Assembly: GCA_013285405.1 (NCBI GenBank)
Contig: CP053446.1
Span: 496,001 to 560,000, forward strand
DNA length: 64,000 bases
Source of the DNA: Ignavibacteriota bacterium
GTDB taxonomy: Bacteria; Bacteroidota; Ignavibacteria; Ignavibacteriales; Ignavibacteriaceae
Direction of reading: 5' to 3'
This document shows, in pieces, positions 55,921-64,000 of the stretch. Every line of letters starts with the position of its first letter. Position 1 is the first letter of the stretch. A model generated the notes under the pieces. The model worked only from the letters and a program-made list of their open reading frames with translations, ran no database searches and had not been told where the DNA came from. Made by a program: the position numbers and the translations under genes.

Positions 55921-58740
55921 TCACTTAGAATGTGAGGAACCATTCAAATACGTTTTCAAATATTTACCTGTCCACGAATTTTCAACTTCAATAATTTCTT
56001 CCGGCGTTCCGATTGCAACAACTTCTCCACCTTTTTCTCCTGCTTCGGGACCGAGATCAATTATGTAATCAGCACATTTGATAACATCAAGATTGTGTTC
56101 AATAATTACAACCGAATTTCCTCTTTCAACAAGCATATTAAAGCAATTCAGTAATTTCGAGATATCATCGAAGTGAAGTCCGGTTGTAGGTTCATCAAAG
56201 ATGAAAAGTGTATGATTATTTCCTCGACTTGCTGCAAGATGTGATGCAAGTTTTACTCTCTGTGCCTCGCCACCGGAAAGTGTATTTGATGGTTGACCAA
56301 GTTTGATATAACCTAATCCAACATCAGAAAGAACCTGTAAAATATTTTCAATTTTTTTATGATCTTTGAAAAATGTTAATGCTTCATCAACTGTCATTTC
56401 TAGAACATCAACAAGATTTTTCCCGTGATAAGTAATTTCTCTTGTTTCTTTTTTGAATCTGGTTCCTTCACAATCATCGCATGTTAAATAAAGATCGGCA
56501 AGAAATTGCATTTCAACTTTAATAAATCCATCGCCCTGACAAGTTTCGCATCTTCCACCGGGTACATTGAAAGAAAAATATCCAGGTTTGTATCCACGAG
56601 CTTTTGCCTGATGAGTCGAAGCAAAAAGTTCTCTTATCAACTCAAATGCTTTTACATAACTGATTGGATTTGATCGTGGTGATTTACCAATTGGTGATTG
56701 ATCAACTATTTCAATTCCATCTATATATTTTGCACCGAGAATGTCATCAAACTTTCCGATATGCGATGGAGCCATTCCAAAATACTTTGCTATTCCAGCA
56801 TAGAGAACATCGTGTATTAACGTGCTCTTTCCGGAACCGCTTACTCCTGTAATCACAACAAATTTGTTAAGAGGAATTTCAAGCGAAATATTTTTTAAAT
56901 TGTTTTCTCTTGCTCCGATAATCTGAATGCTTTTTGTATTTCTGGTATTTCGCTTTTTGGGCAGAGGGATTTTTATTTTTCCAGAAAGATATTTACCAGT
57001 CAGTGAAGTTTCTTTTTTCAATACATCGTCAACGGTTCCACTTGCAATAATTTCTCCACCATTTGTTCCTGCTCTCGGTCCCATATCAAATATCATATCA
57101 GCATTCTGCATCATCTCAGGATCATGTTCAACAACCAGAACTGTGTTTCCAATATCACGAAGATTTTTAAGTAACTGAATTAACCTGTTATTATCTCTTG
57201 GATGAAGTCCGATAGTCGGTTCATCAAGAACATAAAGAGTACCAACCAAAGATGAACCAAGTGATGTAGCCAGATTTATTCTTTGTGTTTCTCCACCTGA
57301 AAGTGTACTACTCAAACGATCCATCGTCAAATAACCAATACCAACATCGTTCAAAAATTTTAATCTCTTTATTATCTCTTTTAAAATTCTGTCACCAATA
57401 AGCAGATCATATTCGGAAAGTTTCAGTTGTTCAAAAAACTTTAGTGAATGTTCAATCGGCAGAGCAACAACGTCGTAAATAGATTTGCCGGTTATCTTCA
57501 CCTGCAAAGCTTCTCTTCTCAAACGTGATCCTTTACAAGCACTGCAAAGTGTATATCCTCTGAAACGACTTAGCATAACCCGGACGTGCATCTTGTATGT
57601 TTTCTGTTCCAGCTTTTCGAAGAAACCGTCAATTCCCAAATATGTTCCGAAACCTTTTTTAACCAGCTCAACCTGGTTTTCAGTTAGTTGTTTGAAAGGT
57701 ATGTGAAGTGGAATTTTAAACGGTTTTGCATTCTGAACTAAGTCACGAAGAAACGAACTATACTTTGCACCACGGAATGGTGCAATTGCTCCATCCATTA
57801 TGCTTAGATTCGGATCAGGAATTACAAGATTCATATCAATACCAATTGTCTTGCTGAATCCCTGACAAACGGGACAAGCACCAAACGGATTGTTGAAAGA
57901 GAAAAATCTCGGTTCAGGTTCTTCGTATCTGATTCCGCAGCATTCATAATATTTGTTGAACTCTTTCTCTTCTCCCGTTTCTGCATTGATGATGATAAGT
58001 CTGTTCTCACCTTCTTTAAATGTTACTTCAATCGAATCAGATAATTTTTCCCGGACTTTTCCTTTCTCTGCTTTGAATCTTTCAATAATGACACGAATAT
58101 TTTTTGCACCTTTGGAAGAAAATTTCTGTTCGTTCAGATCAATTAATTTTTTGCCTGCCTGTCCGGCAGGCAGGTTTAAATAAATCCTGAAGAAACCACG
58201 TTTCTTTAGAAGATCAATTTCTTCTTTTAGTGTATGACCTTCGTGCTGATGAAGTGGAAAGCCAAGATAAAATTTTGTTCCATCGTTTTGTGATTCTAAC
58301 CATTCAACAACTGTTGTTGTAGTTGCTCTTGTGACTTCTTTTCCGCATTGAAAGCAGATGGTCTTTCCTATTCTTGCAAAGAGAAGACGAAGATAATCGT
58401 AAACTTCTGTTGTTGTTCCGACAGTCGAACGTGAATTTCTTGCAACCGTTTTCTGTTCGATTGCAACTGCCGGAGAAATTCCCTGTATGAAATCAACATC
58501 AGGTTTGTTCATTCTTTCCAAAAACTGCCGTGCATACGAAGAAAGACTTTCGACATATCTTCTCTGTCCTTCTGCATAGATTGTATCGAAGACGAGAGAA
58601 GACTTTCCGCTACCACTTACACCAGTAAACACAACCAGCTTATTTCTCGGAATCTCAAAGCTGAGATTTTTCAGGTTGTGCTCGCGTGCACCTTTAACGA
58701 TTATTCGTTTATTATTTATCGATGACTTGTTGTTATTCAT
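55921..58740 (-). CDS. uvrA: Excinuclease ABC subunit A
   Basis: DNA damage sensor of nucleotide excision repair. The 939-residue protein has two ABC ATPase modules: Walker [15 protein letters not shown] near the N-terminus and [13 protein letters not shown] in the second half, signatures LSGGETQR and LSGGEAQR, and zinc fingers ([28 protein letters not shown]). I place the start at ATG 58740; the 14 extra codons possible upstream are read from a palindromic repeat. An inserted LPAGQAG peptide near residue 190, in the UvrB-binding region, comes from a palindromic repeat and is not normal in the family. Confidence 0.95.
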   Translation of the reverse strand: MNNNKSSINNKRIIVKGAREHNLKNLSFEIPRNKLVVFTGVSGSGKSSLVFDTIYAEGQRRYVESLSSYARQFLERMNKPDVDFIQGISPAVAIEQKTVARNSRSTVGTTTEVYDYLRLLFARIGKTICFQCGKEVTRATTTTVVEWLESQNDGTKFYLGFPLHQHEGHTLKEEIDLLKKRGFFRIYLNLPAGQAGKKLIDLNEQKFSSKGAKNIRVIIERFKAEKGKVREKLSDSIEVTFKEGENRLIIINAETGEEKEFNKYYECCGIRYEEPEPRFFSFNNPFGACPVCQGFSKTIGIDMNLVIPDPNLSIMDGAIAPFRGAKYSSFLRDLVQNAKPFKIPLHIPFKQLTENQVELVKKGFGTYLGIDGFFEKLEQKTYKMHVRVMLSRFRGYTLCSACKGSRLRREALQVKITGKSIYDVVALPIEHSLKFFEQLKLSEYDLLIGDRILKEIIKRLKFLNDVGIGYLTMDRLSSTLSGGETQRINLATSLGSSLVGTLYVLDEPTIGLHPRDNNRLIQLLKNLRDIGNTVLVVEHDPEMMQNADMIFDMGPRAGTNGGEIIASGTVDDVLKKETSLTGKYLSGKIKIPLPKKRNTRNTKSIQIIGARENNLKNISLEIPLNKFVVITGVSGSGKSTLIHDVLYAGIAKYFGMAPSHIGKFDDILGAKYIDGIEIVDQSPIGKSPRSNPISYVKAFELIRELFASTHQAKARGYKPGYFSFNVPGGRCETCQGDGFIKVEMQFLADLYLTCDDCEGTRFKKETREITYHGKNLVDVLEMTVDEALTFFKDHKKIENILQVLSDVGLGYIKLGQPSNTLSGGEAQRVKLASHLAASRGNNHTLFIFDEPTTGLHFDDISKLLNCFNMLVERGNSVVIIEHNLDVIKCADYIIDLGPEAGEKGGEVVAIGTPEEIIEVENSWTGKYLKTYLNGSSHSK
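58151..58174. repeat. CCTGC-family palindrome in frame in uvrA
   Basis: CCTGCCTGtcCGGCAGGCAGG at about 58154-58174 encodes NLPAGQAGK in UvrA. The same family lies in frame in hsdM and in several intergenic spacers. Length and frame are such that the gene stays open. Confidence 0.8.
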
Positions 58741-58753
58741 TTTAAATATTTGA

Positions 58754-58819
58754 GTGGTAGCCGCAACTTTCAAGTTGCGCAAAACATTTAATTCCGCAAG
58801 CTAAAGCTTGCGTCTACCA
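58754..58819. repeat. Compound palindromic repeat upstream of uvrA
   Basis: Outer arms TGGTAG (58755-58760) and CTACCA (58814-58819) enclose two hairpins: CGCAACTTtcAAGTTGCG (58762-58779) and CGCAAGCTaaAGCTTGCG (58795-58812). The unit lies 14 bases before the uvrA ATG, so it would sit in the leader. Confidence 0.75.
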
Positions 58820-58899
58820 TAATTAGTTTTTTAATCCAGCCTATTAATTTAAGAATTTATCGGATACAGGATAGGGGGAAATGTGAGTGCAAACAAAGC

Positions 58900-58952
58900 A
58901 GAGATGACATCTTCTTATATCGAAGCCAGCGCTCAGAAAGATGTCATCTCTT
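58900..58952. repeat. Second copy of the AGAGATGACATC inverted repeat
   Basis: AGAGATGACATCTT (58900-58913) and AAGATGTCATCTCT (58938-58951) are perfect reverse complements separated by 24 bases. The same arms occur at 6810-6907 with a longer spacer. Here they lie between uvrA and the SpoVG-like gene. Confidence 0.7.
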
Positions 58953-58975
58953 AAATTGGTACGAATAAAATATAA

Positions 58976-59230
58976 TTATTTGTTTGTTTTATTAAACTCA
59001 TCGAGAGCCATTCTCTCAAGTTCGCTTTTCATTTCTTTTGGGAGTGTAACGGTTTCATAATATTTGCCGTCTTTGCCTTTTTGATCGGGTGAAGAAAGAA
59101 AAAGTCCATTTGAACCGTTGATGAGTCTGAATCCTTTAATCACAATTCCATCACCAGTTTGAATGTCGAAGAATGCAGCGGTTTTTCCGCTTCCATCAGA
59201 TTTTAAGGGATTCATTCTTATGATTTTCAT
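58976..59230 (-). CDS. SpoVG-like protein
   Basis: An 84-residue protein that resembles the SpoVG family along its whole length. The pattern AAFFDIQTGDGIVIKGFRLI, NGLFLSSPDQKGKDGKYYE and the C-terminal helix SELERMALDEF follow the family's A-F-x-D, G-L-F-V-x-x-P-S and tail elements. SpoVG binds nucleic acid and acts as a regulator in several phyla. The match is by eye and weaker than for the Bacillus protein. It has a GGAGG ribosome binding site just upstream. Confidence 0.65.
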   Translation of the reverse strand: MKIIRMNPLKSDGSGKTAAFFDIQTGDGIVIKGFRLINGSNGLFLSSPDQKGKDGKYYETVTLPKEMKSELERMALDEFNKTNK

Positions 59231-59334
59231 TTAGCCTCCTTGAATGGTTATTAAAAATTTTATAAACAATTTATAACATTTGCCGCAGGATGTCAACTTT
59301 AAACTTATTCGATATAAAAAAATCTCTGAGATTT

Positions 59335-60366
59335 TTATTTAGTGGAAGATTCGAGCAATTTAAGTTCATCTATTTTTTTGTTCAATAATTCAATTTTTTC
59401 ATCCAGTTCTTTTGTCTTTCGGTCAATTTCTTTCTCATATCCAGAAGCATCCCAGTAACCTCTTTCCTCAAAATAACTCTTAAATAGCCAGTTGTGCTTT
59501 AATGCTTCCATATTTTCGGACAAACTAGTGGCTGCAATTTTAGATTCCTCCGATATTTCTTTCAAATTGATGATGAGCGTTTGCAGATTTGAATCAGCAC
59601 TTGTTCCTTCAACAAGAAGTGAACCTATAACACCTTTACCTTGTGAAGTGTTTGATAACAATGTATCTAAACTCATCACTACATTATTTATATTCTCCAC
59701 TGCCGAGCTAACAGAAACACCCAAAGATTTGTACTGTTGTGTAATAATATTCAACTCGGCTGTTATAGAATTAAGACTTTTACCAGCAGATATTGTTAGA
59801 TCAGTAGCGGCGTTATAAAGTGCTTCATCTCTAAACAATTTACCTATACTACCCTCGCCTTGATTAATTCGGGAAATAATATCAGCAAGATCGCGGGTCA
59901 TTTCTTTTGTATAACCTATAATTCCCTGAGTTTCTTCAATTATATCTGCAAAACTTACGGGTTCTTTTGCCAGAATAGTTCCACCATCTTTTATTGGTTC
60001 GTCGCCGCCTTCACCTACTCTAAGAGATACAAATTTATTTCCGACTAATCCTTCAGTCTGAATTTCAGCTTGAGTGGAAACAGTTATGAAATGTCTGATC
60101 TCATCGAGCAGTCTCATTTTTACTTCGATCATACTGACAGTATCGCCAACTACTTTAATATCCTGCACAGCACCTGCATCAATACCGCTTAACTTAACAG
60201 GAGCACCGTTACGCAGTCCTTCAATATTCCGAAAGTATGCCTTAACTGTAAAAGTAGGTTTAAAAAGTGCTTCTTTGTTGCCAAGCATAAAAATCCCGAT
60301 AACAAGTAATGCGCTTCCAATAAAAATAAAGATGCCAAGCTTAGCGCCTGATAATCCACTTTTCAT
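59335..60366 (-). CDS. mlaD: MlaD/MCE-domain substrate-binding protein
   Basis: A 343-residue protein with one N-terminal membrane anchor (about residues 9-26) and an MCE domain: VKAYFRNIEGLRNGAPVKLSGIDAGAVQDI and TEGLVGNKFVSLRVG are typical. The remainder is a long helical tail (about 150-343) that may build a tunnel or bridge across the periplasm. It is the last gene of the mlaE-mlaF-mlaD operon and overlaps mlaF by 4 bases. No mlaB or mlaC lies here. Confidence 0.9.
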   Translation of the reverse strand: MKSGLSGAKLGIFIFIGSALLVIGIFMLGNKEALFKPTFTVKAYFRNIEGLRNGAPVKLSGIDAGAVQDIKVVGDTVSMIEVKMRLLDEIRHFITVSTQAEIQTEGLVGNKFVSLRVGEGGDEPIKDGGTILAKEPVSFADIIEETQGIIGYTKEMTRDLADIISRINQGEGSIGKLFRDEALYNAATDLTISAGKSLNSITAELNIITQQYKSLGVSVSSAVENINNVVMSLDTLLSNTSQGKGVIGSLLVEGTSADSNLQTLIINLKEISEESKIAATSLSENMEALKHNWLFKSYFEERGYWDASGYEKEIDRKTKELDEKIELLNKKIDELKLLESSTK

Positions 60367-61112
60367 TTCAAACTCCCGTTATGTTCGAATATTTTATCAC
60401 TAAAAAAGTTTTTGAGTAATGGTTCTTCAGAATTAACAAGTTCGCTTATACTTCCTTCCTTGACAATTTTTCCGCTATCAAGAACAATGGCTCGGTCTGC
60501 AATAATTTTTGCACAAAGCAAGTCATGAGTAACAACTATAGAAGTCATTTTCAATCTGTGCTGCAAATCATTTATCAGGACACTGATCTCTTTAGCAGTT
60601 ATAGGATCAAGTCCGGTCGTCGGTTCGTCATAAAACATCAACTTTGGTTTTGTTATTATTGATCTCGCCAAACCGATTCTCTTCCTCATTCCGCCTGAAA
60701 GTTCTGAAGGCATTTTATCAATAGCTTCAAGCAAAGATACTGCATCAAGCACAAAGTGAACTCTCTCATCAATTTCTTTTTGCTCCAAATCGAAATTCCG
60801 GATAAGAGGGAATTCAAGATTCTCTCTTACGCTCATTGAATCATACAAAGCAGCACCCTGAAAAAGGAATCCAATATTTTTCCTCAGCTCATTCAACTCA
60901 GTAATATCCAGCTCCAAAACATTTTTATTATGGATGATAATACTTCCGGATTCCGGTTCCATTAATCTTATCATACATTTAAGCAAAACACTTTTACCAG
61001 AGCCGCTTCTTCCGAAAATAATCATGTTCTCAGCTTCGATAACATTAAAAGAGATGCCATCTAAAACGATGTTGCCGTTAAATGATTTATGTAAATCTTT
61101 TACTTCAACCAT
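60363..61112 (-). CDS. mlaF: Mla-type ABC transporter ATP-binding protein
   Basis: A 249-residue ATPase with Walker A GRSGSGKS, signature LSGGMRKRIGLARSI and Walker B LMFYDEPTTGLDP. LSGGMRKR is characteristic of the MlaF group. It powers phospholipid movement between the membranes with MlaE and MlaD. I choose ATG 61112, which overlaps the mlaE stop by one base (TAATG); a GTG eight codons earlier would lie inside mlaE. Confidence 0.92.
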   Translation of the reverse strand: MVEVKDLHKSFNGNIVLDGISFNVIEAENMIIFGRSGSGKSVLLKCMIRLMEPESGSIIIHNKNVLELDITELNELRKNIGFLFQGAALYDSMSVRENLEFPLIRNFDLEQKEIDERVHFVLDAVSLLEAIDKMPSELSGGMRKRIGLARSIITKPKLMFYDEPTTGLDPITAKEISVLINDLQHRLKMTSIVVTHDLLCAKIIADRAIVLDSGKIVKEGSISELVNSEEPLLKNFFSDKIFEHNGSLK

Positions 61113-61921
61113 TATTTTACCACCGGCCAGATCCACAATGACAATTTTACGAGAACCATATCAAAAATTAAAATCAATAGTGATGAAACAACAACAGCGC
61201 TTGTTGATGCTTTCCCAACTCCTTCAGTGCCATTTGTTGTTGTATAGCCTTTATAACAACCAACAAGCCCAACTATAAAACCAAACACAAAAGTTTTACT
61301 AACGCCCGGGATTGCATCACCAAATTCAACTGCATATATCACTCTATCCATATAATATGCCCACGTCATATTCTGAACAAGAACTACCGCTATATAAGCA
61401 CCGATGAGTGATATGAAAATAACATATACAGTCAGAATAGGAAGAATAAATGTTGTTGCAAATATTCTTGTTACTACAAGATACCTGAATGGATTTACAC
61501 CTGAAACTTCCATTGCATCAATCTGTTCGGTAACACGCATTGAACCAAGTTCGGCACCAATTCCGGAACTAACTCTTCCTGCAAATATCAACGCGCAAAT
61601 AACCGGACCAAGTTCGCGAACGATTGATATTCCAACCGAACCGGGAAGAAAAGCTTCAGCACCAAATCTTTTAAGTACCGGACTTAACTGCATTGCAATA
61701 ACCAGCCCGATAATGAAACCGGTAACTCCAACTATTGGAAGTGTTTTCATTCCAAGTTCGATCATATGTTTTCTGATCTGATCGGTTTCGTATGGCGGAC
61801 GGAAAACTTCTTTCATAAATCTCACAGAGAATGAACCAAGTCCCCCGATCATTGTGAAAAAATCTGTGAGTCGGTTTTCTGTTGTTGTTAGGAATTTATC
61901 GTTTGTAAAAAGAGTTTTCAA
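61112..61921 (-). CDS. mlaE: Mla-type ABC transporter permease
   Basis: A 269-residue membrane protein with five or six helices. The segments VGVTGFIIGLVIAMQ, SIVRELGPVICALIFAGRVSSGIGAELGSMRVTEQIDAMEVSG and FGFIVGLVGCYKGYTTTNGTEGVGKA are the hallmarks of the MlaE/YrbE permease family. It is the first gene of the operon; the 135 bases upstream hold no other feature. Confidence 0.93.
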   Translation of the reverse strand: MKTLFTNDKFLTTTENRLTDFFTMIGGLGSFSVRFMKEVFRPPYETDQIRKHMIELGMKTLPIVGVTGFIIGLVIAMQLSPVLKRFGAEAFLPGSVGISIVRELGPVICALIFAGRVSSGIGAELGSMRVTEQIDAMEVSGVNPFRYLVVTRIFATTFILPILTVYVIFISLIGAYIAVVLVQNMTWAYYMDRVIYAVEFGDAIPGVSKTFVFGFIVGLVGCYKGYTTTNGTEGVGKASTSAVVVSSLLILIFDMVLVKLSLWIWPVVK

Positions 61922-62056
61922 TTCTGATACATCAAATATTGTTTAATAATATTCAAAAATATGGAAAATGAATGTGAATATAAATCAAATGAAGTGAGGA
62001 AAGAATTCTATTTAACGATATCTTTAATAATGTAACAGCAGCTTTATTTAGGATTG

Positions 62057-62422
62057 TCAGAAAGCATTTTCATAATGATTGACAACTGGATTATTCAGAT
62101 CTTCAAATAAGATTGCAAATACATCAAACCTGCAATCAATTTCTGTAATTCCTTTATCATAGAGATATAGATCAGCAAGTTTTCTTATTTGCTTTTGTTT
62201 GTTCTTTGTTATTGAATATTCCGGCTGCCCAAATTCAAGATTTTGTCTTGCTTTTACTTCAACAAATACGGTAAAATTATTTTTCGGATCAACGGCAATG
62301 ATGTCTATTTCTCCATGACTAAAACGATAATTTCTCTCAATGATCTTATAACCACTATCAGACAAAATTTTAGCAGCGAGATCTTCTCCCCTTTTTGCAA
62401 GTTCTTTTTTATCGAGATTCAT
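62057..62422 (-). CDS. yraN: YraN/UPF0102 family endonuclease-like protein
   Basis: A 121-residue protein with the restriction-endonuclease-like core GEDLAAKILSDSGYKIIERNYRFSHGEIDIIAVD ... FVEVKAR. The E-D-E-x-K catalytic pattern is visible (GEIDII and VEVK). The family is conserved beside rnhB, as it is here (4-base overlap), but its function is not settled; some members may have nuclease activity. Confidence 0.9.
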   Translation of the reverse strand: MNLDKKELAKRGEDLAAKILSDSGYKIIERNYRFSHGEIDIIAVDPKNNFTVFVEVKARQNLEFGQPEYSITKNKQKQIRKLADLYLYDKGITEIDCRFDVFAILFEDLNNPVVNHYENAF

Positions 62423-63063
62423 TTCTCAGTGATTATGTTAGATTTTTCATCAAAGTTTATTTCTTCCTGCTCGATAAGAATTTTTTTCAAGAAGGTTTTC
62501 CGGTGCAACGGACTTGGTCCTATCTTTTTAATTATATCTCTGTGTTGTTTTGTCGGATAGCCTTTATTCCGTTCCCATAAATATTCAGGATAATCTTTTG
62601 CTAAATTTTTCATTAACCTGTCACGGGTAACTTTTGCGAGAATAGAAGCAGCCGCAATCGAAAAAGATAAAGAATCACCTTTAACAATTGGTATCACTGG
62701 AATATCCGAATGAAATGCTCTGTTACCATCTACGAGGATTAAATCAGGTTCAATTACTAAATCATTCACAGCATTCTTCATTGCTAACAGACTTGCATTG
62801 AGTATGTTTATTTCATCAATAACAAAGTGATCGATTATCGAAACCGAATAAGCCAAAGCTTTCGAAATAATTTTTTCAAATAATTTTTCTCTTTGTTTTT
62901 CAGTCAACTGCTTCGAATCATTAACATCTTTTATAACTGTATTTTTGTTAAAGATAACAGCAGCAGCTACAACCGGGCCAGCAAGCGGACCTCGTCCGGC
63001 TTCATCAACACCTGCAATATATTTTATTTCTTTGCTGAAATATTTTTTATCGAATGCTTTCAA
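62419..63063 (-). CDS. rnhB: Ribonuclease HII
   Basis: Cuts the RNA strand of RNA-DNA hybrids and at single ribonucleotides. AGVDEAGRGPLAGPVVAAAV, DSKQLTEKQRE and LVDGNRAF give the catalytic Asp-Glu-Asp set. The longest open frame would start at 63189 inside the prenyltransferase gene; a TTG at 63063, preceded by AAGGAAAAG, gives 214 residues, the usual length, and I prefer it. The end overlaps the yraN start by 4 bases. Confidence 0.9.
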   Translation of the reverse strand: MKAFDKKYFSKEIKYIAGVDEAGRGPLAGPVVAAAVIFNKNTVIKDVNDSKQLTEKQREKLFEKIISKALAYSVSIIDHFVIDEINILNASLLAMKNAVNDLVIEPDLILVDGNRAFHSDIPVIPIVKGDSLSFSIAAASILAKVTRDRLMKNLAKDYPEYLWERNKGYPTKQHRDIIKKIGPSPLHRKTFLKKILIEQEEINFDEKSNIITEK

Positions 63064-63077
63064 CTGATTTCTTTTCC

Positions 63078-63917
63078 TTAAACACCAAGATAAATTGCAA
63101 ACAGACCAATTACCATACTTATCTTTAAAAGGTTGCTGACTTTCCTCAAATTTTTTACGGATTGATCTTGAAACAAAATTTTCAGGCAATAGATAATTAA
63201 AGAATTCACAAATACCATTACGATAACAAAGTATTCAATTTTGTAAATCTTAGTGATGAACGGATAAAGCGTAAAAAGAATCAGAATGAAAGACAGAATC
63301 AGGATTAAATATTTTGATTTCTGATATCCAAATGCAATGGGAAAAGTTTTTATTCCAACTTTTTTATCACCGTCAATATCTTCCATATCTTTTACAATTT
63401 CTCTAATTAGATTAATTAAAAAAGCGAATACAGCCGGTATTATTGCTGCAGCCGGATTATCAACCACAACTCCTCCAAAAATAAAAACTAATCCTGCAAG
63501 TAATGCGATGGTGAAATTTCCAAGTATCGGAATTCGTTTTAATATTTTGGAGTAAATAATTAATAACAGAATTGAAAACAGAACGATGATTGATGCAATC
63601 GAATCAAGAAAAAATGAACAGCCAACTGCTATTGCTGTGTAGAAAAAGTAAAGAATATATGCTTCATTTGATTTTATTTTTCCGGAAGGTAGTGGTCGAT
63701 CAGGTCTGTTGATTTTATCTATCTCAATATCGGTGATGTCGTTATAAATATTTCCCGAAGCCAGCACTATTGCTGCAACAAAAGCCGCTAAGAATATTTT
63801 CTGATTAGGCAGTGTACCTTGCGAGCAAATAATTGAAGCAACAATTACTGAAATGAAAGTAATTATAAAGTTAACCGGTCGGCAGAGTTTTACGAGTGTT
63901 GTAAGTTTTTCTGTCAA
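63078..63917 (-). CDS. UbiA-family prenyltransferase
   Basis: A 279-residue integral membrane protein with eight to nine helices. The first Asp-rich motif NDITDIEIDKINRPDRPLPSG and the second, DMEDIDGDKKVGIKTFP, are the Mg-prenyl-diphosphate sites of the UbiA superfamily. The sequence style is close to the digeranylgeranylglyceryl-phosphate synthase-like/UbiA-like group seen in Bacteroidota; the acceptor (quinone head group, glycerol phosphate or other) is unknown. Stop is 14 bases before the rnhB start. Confidence 0.88.
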   Translation of the reverse strand: MTEKLTTLVKLCRPVNFIITFISVIVASIICSQGTLPNQKIFLAAFVAAIVLASGNIYNDITDIEIDKINRPDRPLPSGKIKSNEAYILYFFYTAIAVGCSFFLDSIASIIVLFSILLLIIYSKILKRIPILGNFTIALLAGLVFIFGGVVVDNPAAAIIPAVFAFLINLIREIVKDMEDIDGDKKVGIKTFPIAFGYQKSKYLILILSFILILFTLYPFITKIYKIEYFVIVMVFVNSLIIYCLKILFQDQSVKNLRKVSNLLKISMVIGLFAIYLGV

Positions 63918-64000
63918 ATCTTATTAAAGTGTTGATGAAAGATTTATCGAAAATTACGAAAAGAATAGGAGATTGTTCTGATTTTCATTCTGAACTTATC

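Noticed and set aside
63064..63189. 42-residue N-terminal extension of RNase HII
   Set aside because: It overlaps the prenyltransferase gene and is not found in the family; TTG 63063 gives normal length with a ribosome binding site.

Overview
The window is an AT-rich bacterial chromosome segment. It most resembles the Ignavibacteria (FCB / Bacteroidota-Chlorobiota relatives). The main clues are three secreted proteins ending in the type IX secretion (T9SS) sorting domain of the 'QNYPNPFNP ... SGVYFY' type, Gram-negative envelope genes (heptosyltransferase, Kdo transferase, an Mla-type lipid transporter), and many short palindromic repeats between and inside genes. This placement is inference from protein motifs; there is no rRNA gene in the window and I saw no tRNA.

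Layout. 0-6.3 kb: nucleoside salvage operon (cdd fragment, tdk, CNT nucleoside transporter, purine nucleoside phosphorylase), then secD-secF. 6.3-8.1 kb: two inverted-repeat elements, an RRM RNA-binding protein, a rhodanese and a STAS protein. 8.4-14.3 kb: two T9SS-exported enzymes, a gingipain-type C25 cysteine protease and an S1/P1-type nuclease or phospholipase. 14.4-14.8 kb: a small STAS/SpoIIAA-like protein. 15.0-22.5 kb: a complete type I restriction-modification operon (hsdM-hsdS-hsdR-YgjP-like metallopeptidase). It is bracketed by a 31/32-identical direct repeat made from the last codons of the neighbouring SpoIIE phosphatase gene, so it looks like a genomic island. 22.6-32.5 kb: a large partner-switching signalling cluster with three SpoIIE/PP2C phosphatases, an RsbW-like kinase, a STAS antagonist, an ECF sigma factor with an unusual anti-sigma, and a further STAS gene. 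32.6-36.6 kb: purA, a ParE/RelE-type toxin-antitoxin pair and a secreted Asp-box protein. 37-46.8 kb: an AAA/DUF4143 ATPase, leuS, serS, a heterodimeric ABC exporter and fbp. 46.8-47.4 kb: a 277-bp tandem duplication carrying the fbp 3' end. 47.4-55.8 kb: LPS core genes (heptosyltransferase, waaA), DinB-like protein, isoaspartyl peptidase, a DUF2459-like gene without an ordinary start codon, an S46 dipeptidyl peptidase and a quinone-oxidoreductase-like MDR. 55.9-63.9 kb: uvrA, a SpoVG-like gene, mlaE-mlaF-mlaD, yraN, rnhB and a UbiA-family prenyltransferase.

The most unusual signals are: (1) the repeat-bounded restriction island; (2) palindromic repeats inserted in frame in real proteins, namely the LPA[G/E]QAG peptide in UvrA and HsdM and different palindromes at one loop of two T9SS sorting domains; (3) the recent tandem duplication at fbp; (4) two distant copies of an inverted-repeat motif (AGAGATGACATCTT / AAGATGTCATCTCT). 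I found no CRISPR array, no transposase and no integrase.
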